A DNA stretch of 64,000 nucleotides, taken from contig CAYFWF010000050.1 in assembly GCA_964346815.1 (NCBI GenBank), forward strand, positions 62,001 to 126,000, written 5' to 3'. Under the pieces are notes generated by a model. That model was given only the letters and a program-made list of their open reading frames with translations. It was not told where the DNA came from and did no database searches. The stretch's first letter is position 1, and every line of letters starts with the position of its first letter. Source of the stretch: CAYFWF01 sp964346815 (GTDB taxonomy: Bacteria > Acidobacteriota > Aminicenantia > Aminicenantales > Aminicenantaceae). Shown here piece by piece: positions 34,654-42,710 of the stretch. A program made the position numbers and the translations under genes.

Positions 34654-36210
34654 TTGGCCCGGCTGTTTGAATTTCAAAGCAAGAAGCTACTCGAAAAAGA
34701 AGGCATTCGTGTACCTGAGGGAGAAGTCGCTTCATCTCCGGAAGAAGCCCTGCGTATAGCCCGGAGGATTGGAAAACCGGTGGTTCTTAAGGTCCAAGTA
34801 TGGGTGACGGGGAGAGCGGGTATGGACGGAATACAATTTGCCGAGACTCCTGAAGAGGCGAAAAGGAAAGCCTCGCGCATGCTCGGAATGAAGATCAAAA
34901 CATTTGTCGTAGATAAGCTCCTGGTCGAAGAAAAGCTGGCCATCAAATCCGAATATTTTGCAGGGCTTCTGGTAAACGATGCCCAGAAGGCTCCTCTGCT
35001 CATTTTCAGTGCAGCCGGTGGAACCGGAATCGAAGAGATTGCCAGGATTCATCCAGAGAAGATAGCGCAGATTCCGGTGGATGTGGTGAGAGGATTAAGA
35101 GATTATGAAGCCCGCAATCTCTTGCAGAGAACAGGAATTTCTGGAAAACTCCTGATCCAGCTCTCTGAAACACTTGTCAGACTCTATAGAACGGCTCGGA
35201 AATATGATGCCCGTTCCGTGGAGATCAATCCTCTGGTTTTGACTGAAGACGGCCTTGTCTATGCCGCGGATTGCCACCTGGTTATTGATGACTATGCTGT
35301 GTTTCGGCATCCCGAACTCGGGATCGAGGTCGCCCGGGAGTTTGACCGGCCTCCAACATTTCTGGAGAAGATTGCCTACCATGTGGAAGAGAAGGATCAT
35401 CGGGGGACATTCTATTTTTTGCAGATGGCCGAGGACATACCGAAGGAAGAAAAATATATTGGGTTCAACGGCGCTGGCGGCGGAGGGTCGATGATGTCCA
35501 TGGATGCCGTTCTCAATAGGGGATTCAAACTGGCCAATTATTGCGATACCAGTGGCAATCCTGCAGCCGGCAAAGTCTACCGTGCAGCAAAAATCATCCT
35601 TTCTCAACCGAATATAAAGGGCTATTTTGCTTCCGGTTCTGGGGTTGCAAGCCAGGAACAATATCACTCCGCGAGGGGCTTGGTGAAAGCCTTCTATGAG
35701 GAAAATTTGGATATTCCAGGGGTGATTCGGCTCGGGGGTAATTTCGAAGAAAAAGCTATCGAGATTCTTGCCGCATATCTGAAAGATATTCCAGCCCGAG
35801 TCGAGGGATATGGACGTGATGATTCACCCGAGCACTGCGCAGAGAGGATGGAGATGCTGATAGAAGAGAATGATTTTGCCTGTCATGAAGTCAGGCCGAT
35901 TCGTGATCCAATCATTCCAGAAGGGGCTTATGCTTTTGAGACCTTCACCGGAAAGATTTTTTTCGATCATTCGAAATGCCCTCACTGCCGAACAAAGGGT
36001 TGTGTGGATGCCTGTAAAGCCGAAATTTTGAAAATCCATCGAGGAAGACCGGTCCTGGCTGTCTCTGAGAATGAAGCAAGGAATGGAAAATGTACGGAGT
36101 GCCTGGCCTGTGAAATCTACTGTAAATTTCATGAACAGGATGCCATAACCATCCATCTTCCCATTCCCGGGTTGAGGGAATACAGGGAAATGGTTAGGAA
36201 GGGAATGTGA
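34654..36210 (+). CDS. ATP-grasp acyl-CoA synthetase large subunit (SucC/citryl-CoA synthetase-like) with C-terminal 2x[4Fe-4S] ferredoxin domain
   Basis: Residues 1-430 resemble SucC and the large subunit of citryl-CoA synthetase: RLFEFQSKKLLEKEGI, ATP-grasp GKPVVLKVQVWVTGRAG, EINPLVLTEDG and GFNGAGGGGSMMSMDAV. These ligases join CoA to a carboxylate through a phosphohistidine on the partner subunit. Residues 436-518 add a ferredoxin-like domain with CPHCRTKGCVDAC (442-454) and CTECLACEIYC (480-490), two cluster motifs absent from normal SucC (about 390 residues). The start is TTG 34654 after AAAGGA. The partner gene follows after 6 bp. Substrate (citrate or another acid) is inferred from the neighbouring genes. 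Confidence 0.85.
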   Translation: MARLFEFQSKKLLEKEGIRVPEGEVASSPEEALRIARRIGKPVVLKVQVWVTGRAGMDGIQFAETPEEAKRKASRMLGMKIKTFVVDKLLVEEKLAIKSEYFAGLLVNDAQKAPLLIFSAAGGTGIEEIARIHPEKIAQIPVDVVRGLRDYEARNLLQRTGISGKLLIQLSETLVRLYRTARKYDARSVEINPLVLTEDGLVYAADCHLVIDDYAVFRHPELGIEVAREFDRPPTFLEKIAYHVEEKDHRGTFYFLQMAEDIPKEEKYIGFNGAGGGGSMMSMDAVLNRGFKLANYCDTSGNPAAGKVYRAAKIILSQPNIKGYFASGSGVASQEQYHSARGLVKAFYEENLDIPGVIRLGGNFEEKAIEILAAYLKDIPARVEGYGRDDSPEHCAERMEMLIEENDFACHEVRPIRDPIIPEGAYAFETFTGKIFFDHSKCPHCRTKGCVDACKAEILKIHRGRPVLAVSENEARNGKCTECLACEIYCKFHEQDAITIHLPIPGLREYREMVRKGM

Positions 36211-36216
36211 GAGGAA

Positions 36217-37122
36217 ATGTCGATATTGGTTGAAAAAGACTCACGGGTCCTCGTACAAGGAATTACGGGAAGAGAAGGCATGGTCCGGACCCGGCTGATG
36301 AAAGATTATGGGACGAATGTCATTGCAGGAGTGACTCCGGGTAAAGGGGGCGGGGATGTCTACGGCGTTCCTGTTTATGATTCGGTCGAAGAAGCCTGGA
36401 AAAAGGAAGGACCTATCGATATCAGCGTGATTTTTGTGCCCGCTGCTCTGGTAAAGAATGCGGCTCTGGAAGCCATCGATGCAGGAGTGGCACTTTTGGT
36501 GATCGTTCCTGACCGCGTGCCCATCTTCGATGTTTTAGAGATCTCCCATTTAGCGAAGGAAAAAGGAGCATGCTTTGTGGGACCCAACACCCTCGGTCTT
36601 CTCAGCCCAGGAAAAGCGGTGCTGGGAATGATTGGAGGAAGGGCAGAGACGGCCCGGGAATGGTTTCGTCCCGGACAGATCGGTGTGAGCTCGAGAAGCG
36701 GGGGGATGACCTCTGCCATTTCCTATTATTTGACTGAAGTCGGTTTGGGCCAGAGTACGATCATCCACGTGGGCGGGGATGCGGTGGTGGGGCTTTCTCA
36801 TCCCGAAGTGATGGAGCTTTTCGAAAAAGACGAACAAACAGAGATAGTGGCTCTGTTCGGTGAGATAGGTACGACTCAGGAGGAGAGAGTGGCTGACATG
36901 ATCGAACAGGAGAGGTTTACGAAACCTCTTATCGCCTTCATAGGAGGGAAAGCGGCCAAGTCAGGAACCCGCTTTTCCCACGCTGGAGCTATTGTGGAAG
37001 GAACGAGGGGATCTTATGAAAATAAAGTGAAGCGGTTGAAAGAGGTTGGCGCCCATGTCGTCGATCTCGTATCCGATATACCTAAAGTCGCTGAAAAAAT
37101 GAGCAAGGGAGAGATAGGATGA
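36217..37122 (+). CDS. SucD-like CoA-binding subunit (citryl-CoA/succinyl-CoA synthetase alpha type)
   Basis: The 301-residue partner of the ATP-grasp protein. It has the CoA-binding Rossmann start (QGITGREGMVRTRLMKDYGT), VAGVTPGKGG (here IAGVTPGKGGGDVYG), SSRSGGMTSAISY, GGDAVVGLSHPEVMELFEKD and the phosphohistidine loop RFSHAGAIVEG. All expected catalytic features are present. It overlaps the lyase gene by ATGA. Together with the lyase it fits the two-step citrate cleavage described in Hydrogenobacter, but succinate or another acid cannot be excluded. Confidence 0.88.
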   Translation: MSILVEKDSRVLVQGITGREGMVRTRLMKDYGTNVIAGVTPGKGGGDVYGVPVYDSVEEAWKKEGPIDISVIFVPAALVKNAALEAIDAGVALLVIVPDRVPIFDVLEISHLAKEKGACFVGPNTLGLLSPGKAVLGMIGGRAETAREWFRPGQIGVSSRSGGMTSAISYYLTEVGLGQSTIIHVGGDAVVGLSHPEVMELFEKDEQTEIVALFGEIGTTQEERVADMIEQERFTKPLIAFIGGKAAKSGTRFSHAGAIVEGTRGSYENKVKRLKEVGAHVVDLVSDIPKVAEKMSKGEIG

Positions 37123-37898
37123 GTGACCTGCATTGGAAGACTTCCGTGACCAAGATTGAACCCAATAAAGTGTCAATCAGAGGATATCCGGTAGACAAAC
37201 TCATGGGCAAAATCTCATTTGCCCAGGCGATTTATCTCGTGTTAACCGGAGAAATGCCGTCGGCGGAAGTCGGGAAACTGGTGGATGCGATTTTTGTTTC
37301 CTCTATTGACCACGGCGCCAGTCCTCCATCCGTACTGGCTGCCCGCACCGTAACTTCTACTGGAGCTGAACTGAATGCCGCCATTGCTTCTGGAGTGCTG
37401 GCCATCTCCAAATATCATGGTGGGGCTATCGAAGAAGCCATGAATCTCTTTTTGGATATCGCGGGGAGAATGGAGGAGGAGAAAAAGTCTGAGACTGAAG
37501 CTGTTCGGGAAGTTATGAACGAAATGAGAGAGATGGGAAAAAGGGCATCGGGTTTTGGCCACCGCATTCACTCGGAAGATCCCAGAACGAGGAAGCTTTT
37601 TAAACTGGCCCAGGAGCTCGGTCTGGCAGGAAAGCACATTCAAATCGCTCTTGCGGTAGAGAAAAGCTTGAAAGAAATGCTGGGGAAATCTCTGCCCGTC
37701 AATGTGGATGGTGCCATAGCGGCCGTGCTCTGCGATCTGGGCTTTCCTCCAGAGATAGGAAATGCCTTTTTTATCATCGCTCGTGTGCCCGGACTCGTGG
37801 CTCATATTCACGAGGAAAAGATTCGTATGAGACCCATGAGAAAAATCCATCCTCAGGACTTCGAGTATGACGGGCTCGAAGAAAGGGAATTTGAATGA
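37119..37898 (+). CDS. Citrate synthase-fold citryl-CoA lyase-like protein
   Basis: At 259 residues it lacks the N-terminal part of citrate synthase and has the size of Hydrogenobacter citryl-CoA lyase. All three catalytic residues are visible: His in KYHGGAIEEAMN, His in ASGFGHRIHSEDPR and Asp in PVNVDGAIAAVL. An Arg-rich binding segment follows (EEKIRMRPMRKIHP). Predicted reaction: citryl-CoA to acetyl-CoA plus oxaloacetate, or the reverse condensation. ATGA overlaps link it to both neighbours. Confidence 0.87.
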   Translation: MSDLHWKTSVTKIEPNKVSIRGYPVDKLMGKISFAQAIYLVLTGEMPSAEVGKLVDAIFVSSIDHGASPPSVLAARTVTSTGAELNAAIASGVLAISKYHGGAIEEAMNLFLDIAGRMEEEKKSETEAVREVMNEMREMGKRASGFGHRIHSEDPRTRKLFKLAQELGLAGKHIQIALAVEKSLKEMLGKSLPVNVDGAIAAVLCDLGFPPEIGNAFFIIARVPGLVAHIHEEKIRMRPMRKIHPQDFEYDGLEEREFE

Positions 37899-38428
37899 GA
37901 AAAAAACTTATGTCTTTGATGCCCGAATTCCAGCTTATCCAAGATCCCGACTTGCAGGAAAAAACCATTCGTGTGTGGGAGGATGCCATGAGACAGGAGA
38001 GCTGGGATATTTCCGACCTTTTGGAAATGCCTTTTACCCTCCTTATCCACCGGAATCCTGTCAATATCATCACGCACACCAGAGCGGTAACAAAGTGCTC
38101 CTTACAGATTGCTGAAGTTCTGCAAAAGGAATACAGGGAGAGAATCGTGATCGATCGGGATCACCTGCTTTCAGGAGCCCTCCTTCATGATGTGGGGAAA
38201 CTTTTCGAATACCAGAAAAGAGACGATGGATTCGAGAAAAGCGAGGAGGGTAAGCTCCTCAGGCACCCCATCTCCGGTGCGGCTTTTGCTTATAAGTTCG
38301 ATTTGCCTCAGGGAGTACTGCATATCATCGCCTGTCATTCCAAGGAAGGAGATGGGGCGCGAAAGACTGTAGAAGCCATCATCGTCAACCATGCCGATTT
38401 CGTAAATTTCGATGTTTTAAGAATCTAA
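37895..38428 (+). CDS. HD-domain phosphohydrolase
   Basis: The 177-residue protein has the full HD signature: His in ITHTRAV, HD in LLHDVGKLFEY, His in LLRHPISGAA, His in IIACHSKEG and a C-terminal Asp in NHADFVNFD. HD proteins hydrolyse phosphate esters, often of nucleotides or cyclic dinucleotides. The gene is embedded between the lyase (ATGA overlap) and the first dehydratase (11 bp), so cotranslation is likely. What it does in a citrate module is unknown; control of the module or removal of a damaged phosphorylated metabolite are guesses. Confidence 0.85.
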   Translation: MRKKLMSLMPEFQLIQDPDLQEKTIRVWEDAMRQESWDISDLLEMPFTLLIHRNPVNIITHTRAVTKCSLQIAEVLQKEYRERIVIDRDHLLSGALLHDVGKLFEYQKRDDGFEKSEEGKLLRHPISGAAFAYKFDLPQGVLHIIACHSKEGDGARKTVEAIIVNHADFVNFDVLRI

Positions 38429-38439
38429 AAGAGGAGAAA

Positions 38440-39693
38440 TTGGGGAAGACATTTTCGGAAAAGATACTCGGGGCGAAAGCCGGAAAGCGGGTAAAAACCG
38501 GGGAGATCGTTTTTGTCAGTCCGGATTATATCCTTTCTCATGATAATTCCGCTGCCATCATCAAGGAATTCCGGAAGCTTGGAATCAAAAAGGTAAAAAA
38601 TCCCCAAAAAATAGTGATCGTGCTCGATCACGTGGTTCCAGCCTCTACGGAGAAACATGCCCAGAATCATAAAATCATCCGTGAGTTTATCGAGGAACAG
38701 GGGATTCCTTATTTCTTTGATGTCCAGAATGGCATCTGTCATCAGGTGTTTTCCGAAAACGGCTTTGCCATGCCAGGAAAATTGATCCTGGGCGCGGATT
38801 CCCATACCACCAGTTATGGGGCATTTGGGGCTTTTTCAGCGGGAATCGGGCGCTCAGAGGCTGCCTCGGTTTGGGCCACAGACGAGATATGGCTGAGAGT
38901 GCCAGAGACTATTCGGATCGAAATCGAAGGAACACTCCCTCCGATGGTGTATGCCAAGGATGTGATCCTGAAGATCATAGGAGAGGAGGGAGCGGACCGG
39001 GCAAACTACAAATCATTGGAATTTGCCGGCCAGGCTGTTCGTGATTTTTCTATGGCATCACGGCTCGTCCTGGCCAACATGGCTGCAGAAATGGGGGCAA
39101 AAAACAGCTATATTTTCCCTGATGAAAAGACGCTGTCATGGCTGGAGAAAACAGCTAAAGACAAATTCGAGCCGGTTACCTCTGATGGGGATGCGGATTA
39201 CGAGGCCGTCTTGAAGGTCGAGGTATCGTCTTTGGAACCTCAGGCAGCCTGCCCGCACACGGTGGATAATGTCAAGAGAATTTCGGAAGTAGAGGGAGTG
39301 CCTTTTCATCAGGGAGTCATCGGCACGTGCACCAACGGGCGGCTCGAAGATTTGAAAGCAGCGGCACAAATTTTGAGAGGAAGAAAAATCCATCCATCTC
39401 TGCGGGTTCTGGTCATTCCCGCTTCACGGAAGGAGTATCTGCTGGCCCTGAAGGAGGGGGTGCTGGGAGACCTTGTTGATTCAGGGTGTTTGGTTCTGAA
39501 TCCGGGGTGCGGCCCCTGTCTGGGCGCACATCAAGGAGTGCTGGCACCAGGAGAAGTTGCCCTCAGTACGGCCAACAGGAATTTCAGGGGAAGGATGGGA
39601 AGCCGTGATTCGGAGGTTTATCTTGCCTCGCCTGCTACAGTCGCTGCTTCTACTCTCGAAGGAAAGATCACCGATCCGAGGAGGTTTGTTTAA
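38440..39693 (+). CDS. LeuC/homoaconitase-type hydro-lyase large subunit (first pair)
   Basis: Large subunit (417 residues) of a two-subunit aconitase-superfamily enzyme. Fe-S ligands are Cys in GVIGTCTNGRLED and the Cys pair in NPGCGPCLGAHQG; LGADSHTTSYGAFGAFSAGIG is the conserved substrate-side motif. Start is TTG 38440 with GAGGAG at 38431-38436. It overlaps its small subunit by 1 nt (TAATG). The family includes isopropylmalate isomerase, homoaconitase and methanogen-type aconitase-like enzymes; with a citryl-CoA lyase nearby, citrate/isocitrate isomerisation is the likeliest role. Confidence 0.88.
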   Translation: MGKTFSEKILGAKAGKRVKTGEIVFVSPDYILSHDNSAAIIKEFRKLGIKKVKNPQKIVIVLDHVVPASTEKHAQNHKIIREFIEEQGIPYFFDVQNGICHQVFSENGFAMPGKLILGADSHTTSYGAFGAFSAGIGRSEAASVWATDEIWLRVPETIRIEIEGTLPPMVYAKDVILKIIGEEGADRANYKSLEFAGQAVRDFSMASRLVLANMAAEMGAKNSYIFPDEKTLSWLEKTAKDKFEPVTSDGDADYEAVLKVEVSSLEPQAACPHTVDNVKRISEVEGVPFHQGVIGTCTNGRLEDLKAAAQILRGRKIHPSLRVLVIPASRKEYLLALKEGVLGDLVDSGCLVLNPGCGPCLGAHQGVLAPGEVALSTANRNFRGRMGSRDSEVYLASPATVAASTLEGKITDPRRFV

Positions 39694-40202
39694 TGAGCGG
39701 CAGGGCCTGGAAATACGGGGATGATGTCAACACCGATGTCATCTTCCCGGGGAAATACACCTACTCCGTTCTCGAGCCCGAAGAGATGGCCCAACATGCC
39801 TTGGAAGATTTGGACCCGGATTTTTCCCGAAGAGTCGAGCCAGGTGATTTCATCGTTGCCGGGAAAAACTTCGGATGCGGCAGTTCACGCGAACAAGCCG
39901 CGACCTGTCTGAAATATGCAGGGATACAGGCTGTGATCGCGAAATCTTTTTCACGAATTTTTTTCCGCAATGCCATCAATCAGGGATTGCCTGTTATCCA
40001 ATGTGCCGATGCTGTGGATAACATCAGAAACGGAGAAGAAATATCTGTCCTCTTTTCCGCTGGAAAAATAGAAACCAAAAAAGGCGTTTTCGATTTTGCT
40101 CCCCTTCCTGAATCCATCCTGATTATTCTGGAAGCTGGGGGGCTTATTCCTTATATAAAGAAAAAAATAGAAAATCAGAAAAATAGAGACAAAAACCGCT
40201 GA
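39693..40202 (+). CDS. LeuD-type hydro-lyase small subunit (first pair)
   Basis: The 169-residue swivel-domain subunit. DVNTDVIFPGKYTYSVLEP is the start and specificity loop (YLVY in isopropylmalate isomerase, YLRT in methanogen homoaconitase; here YTYS, so neither). GKNFGCGSSREQAA and AKSFSRIFFRNAINQGL are conserved. The C-terminal 25 residues are basic and probably disordered. 86 bp separate it from the dehydrogenase gene. Confidence 0.88.
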   Translation: MSGRAWKYGDDVNTDVIFPGKYTYSVLEPEEMAQHALEDLDPDFSRRVEPGDFIVAGKNFGCGSSREQAATCLKYAGIQAVIAKSFSRIFFRNAINQGLPVIQCADAVDNIRNGEEISVLFSAGKIETKKGVFDFAPLPESILIILEAGGLIPYIKKKIENQKNRDKNR

Positions 40203-40288
40203 ATAGAAGGCACGGAGCCCTGAACGATTGGGTGGTTTTTTTGCTAAAAGGCCTGTTCAGCAGAATTTGATCTTGAAAGGAGTGAGTG

Positions 40289-41404
40289 ATGTCTCGATAC
40301 AGGATAGCCGTCTTGCCCGGAGATGGGGTTGGCAGAGATGTGATCGAAGCAGCCATGATCGTCTTGGAGAAGATCCATCTGGATGCCGAATACGTGGAGG
40401 GGGAGATCGGATGGGATTTCTGGTGTGAGGAAGGAGACGCTCTTCCTGAACGGACCATTGAAATGCTCAAGGAAACGGATGTCTGCCTTTTCGGAGCCAT
40501 CACGTCGAAACCCAAGGAAGATGCGCTCAGGGAGCTCAGACCCGAACTGCGTGATAAAGGATGTTCTTACTACAGTCCTATTGTGCGGCTGCGCCAGGAA
40601 TTTGATCTGTACACGAACTTGAGACCGTGCAAAGCCTATCCGGGAAATCCCCTGAACTATCGTGACGACATTGACCTGGTGATTTTTCGTGAGAATACCG
40701 AGGGCATGTATGCAGGAGTGGAGTTTTATCCTCTTCCTGAAGAAGTCCGACGGGCTCTGCTCATTCATCCCAAGATGAAAAAATTTCAGGATGTACCCGC
40801 CGATGAAATTTCCCTTTCCACTAGAATCATGACCAAAAAAGCCTGTACAAGGATTCTTCGCCGAGCATTCGAATATGCAAAGAAAGAAAAACGTAAATCT
40901 GTCACCATCGTGGAGAAACCGAATGTTCTCAGAGAGACAGGAGGATTCATCCTCGATATAGCCAGGAAGATGTCCAGAGAGTATCCCGATGTTGAACTCT
41001 GGGAAGCCAATGTGGATGCCATGGCCATGTGGTTGATAAAAAACCCTCAAGATTATGGCGTTCTTGTGGCGGAGAACCTGTTTGGAGATATCATAAGCGA
41101 CCTCTCTGCTCAGCTGGTGGGAGGGCTGGGCTTTGCCTGCAGCGGAAATATAGGGGATGAGTACGCTGTGTTCGAGCCCACGCATGGCTCTGCTCCGAAG
41201 TATACGGGTATGTACAGGGTCAATCCCACGGCCATGCTTCTGGCAACCAAGATGATGCTGGAGTGGCTGGGTGAGGGGGAGGCGGCCGAAAGTCTGGAGC
41301 GTGCCATAGCAACTGTGATCAAAGAAGGGAAGGTCGGAACATACGATTTAAAGGGAAGATCTTCCACTCTGGATATCGCTCGTGCAGTAGCAGAATTCAT
41401 CTGA
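40289..41404 (+). CDS. Isocitrate/isopropylmalate dehydrogenase family protein
   Basis: A 371-residue beta-decarboxylating dehydrogenase. PGDGVGRDVIEAA, FRENTEGMYAGVE, the catalytic Lys in TIVEKPNVLRETGG, ENLFGDIISDLSAQLVGG and FEPTHGSAPKYTG are present. The KY pair after HGSAP resembles the NADP-determining Lys-Tyr of E. coli isocitrate dehydrogenase. The substrate helix reads SPIVRLRQEFDLYTNLRP: the Ser of isocitrate enzymes is kept but the Asn two positions later is Ile. Isocitrate is the most likely substrate, homoisocitrate or a homologue possible. ATG 40289 has AAAGGAG; GTG 40286 is an alternative. Confidence 0.87.
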   Translation: MSRYRIAVLPGDGVGRDVIEAAMIVLEKIHLDAEYVEGEIGWDFWCEEGDALPERTIEMLKETDVCLFGAITSKPKEDALRELRPELRDKGCSYYSPIVRLRQEFDLYTNLRPCKAYPGNPLNYRDDIDLVIFRENTEGMYAGVEFYPLPEEVRRALLIHPKMKKFQDVPADEISLSTRIMTKKACTRILRRAFEYAKKEKRKSVTIVEKPNVLRETGGFILDIARKMSREYPDVELWEANVDAMAMWLIKNPQDYGVLVAENLFGDIISDLSAQLVGGLGFACSGNIGDEYAVFEPTHGSAPKYTGMYRVNPTAMLLATKMMLEWLGEGEAAESLERAIATVIKEGKVGTYDLKGRSSTLDIARAVAEFI

Positions 41405-41458
41405 TTTTTTTTATGCGATAGAGCGCAGATTTGTGCCGTAAATAGAGAAGAAGGACAA

Positions 41459-42709
41459 ATGGGTAAAACAACCATAGAGAAAATCATCCAGTCTCACTCA
41501 CAGGAGGATGTAAAAGCCGGAAAGATCGTTTGGATGGACCTCGATATTCGTTCGGCTCGAGATTTTGGCGGGCCGAATGTTGTGCGTAACTACGAGAGAG
41601 AATACGGAAATCTTGCTGTTGCCGATAAAGAAAAGACCTTTTTCACCTTTGACCTGTGCGTTCCGGCCTGTTCCATGAAATATGCAGACAACCAACAAAT
41701 ATGCCGGGGATTCGCGCGAAAACAGGGCCTGGAAATCTTTGATGTGGACAGGGGAATCGGGTCACATGTGCTGTTCGAAGAAGGTTTGGCATCCGCTGGA
41801 ACAACCGTGGTAGGGACAGACAGCCATATGAATATTCTCGGTGCCGTAGGGTGTTTCGGTCAGGGAATGGGAGATGTGGATATCACATTCGCTTTCAGAA
41901 CGGGGAAAACGTGGTTTGAAGTGCCAGGAACACTCAAGGTAGAGATCGAAGGGGAGATGTCTTGGCCCTGTACTTCGAAGGACTTGACGCTTTATATCCT
42001 GAAAAAACTGGGTACGAAAAGAGCCTGCCTGAAAGCGGTGGAATTTTATGGGGAAGCGATAAAAAATCTTACTTTGGCAGGTCGCTTTACCCTTTGCAGC
42101 ATGGTAACTGAAATGGCTGGTATCATCGGTTTTATCCCTGAAGCTAATGAATTTTTACGAGAGGAGATCGAAAATTTATCCCAAAAGGTTTATTTTCCTA
42201 CCGAGCCAGATTTAGATGCCGAATACACAGACTCAGTGAAGATAGATATCGGAGGTCTCACTCCTCAGGTCTCTGCTCCTTATTCACCGGAAAACGTTTT
42301 CCCGGCAGATGAACTCAAAGGGACCCGGATAGACTCGGGTTTTATCGGCTCCTGTACCAACGGCCGGATAGAGGATTTTGCTGCTGCGGCTCGGATTTTG
42401 AAAGGAAAGAGGATAAAAGAAGGAATCATGCTTAAAATCGTCCCCTCTACTCGGCGGGTCTATGAAAAATTGCTGGAGCGAGGCGTCTTAGAAGCCCTTT
42501 TTGCTTCAGGTGCCATCATCAGCAATCCGGGATGCGGAGGTTGTGCCGAGGGGCATATTGGACTGACCGGTGATGGAGAGGTCCAGATCAGCACCGGAAA
42601 CCGAAATTTTGCAGGTAAGCAGGGAAAGGGACAAACTTATCTTGCGAGTCCCGAGGTGGTGGCAGCATCTTGCTTGGTGGGATCTATTGCCAATCCGGAG
42701 GATGTATAA
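41459..42709 (+). CDS. LeuC/aconitase-type hydro-lyase large subunit (second pair)
   Basis: A second 416-residue large subunit, paralogous to that at 38440. Fe-S Cys are in GFIGSCTNGRIED and NPGCGGCAEGHIG; VGTDSHMNILGAVGCFGQGMGDVD differs from the first copy (SHTTSYGAFGAFSAGIG). A normal ATG 41459 follows AGAAGGAC. The small subunit begins 1 nt after its stop. Having two complete pairs suggests two substrates or the two half-reactions of one isomerisation; which is which cannot be decided here. Confidence 0.87.
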   Translation: MGKTTIEKIIQSHSQEDVKAGKIVWMDLDIRSARDFGGPNVVRNYEREYGNLAVADKEKTFFTFDLCVPACSMKYADNQQICRGFARKQGLEIFDVDRGIGSHVLFEEGLASAGTTVVGTDSHMNILGAVGCFGQGMGDVDITFAFRTGKTWFEVPGTLKVEIEGEMSWPCTSKDLTLYILKKLGTKRACLKAVEFYGEAIKNLTLAGRFTLCSMVTEMAGIIGFIPEANEFLREEIENLSQKVYFPTEPDLDAEYTDSVKIDIGGLTPQVSAPYSPENVFPADELKGTRIDSGFIGSCTNGRIEDFAAAARILKGKRIKEGIMLKIVPSTRRVYEKLLERGVLEALFASGAIISNPGCGGCAEGHIGLTGDGEVQISTGNRNFAGKQGKGQTYLASPEVVAASCLVGSIANPEDV

Positions 42710-42710
42710 A

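Noticed and set aside
38440..40202. Simple leucine-biosynthesis leuCD
   Set aside because: The small-subunit loop is not YLVY-type, there is no leuA or leuB of normal form beside it, and a second pair plus citryl-CoA genes surround it. Not excluded absolutely.
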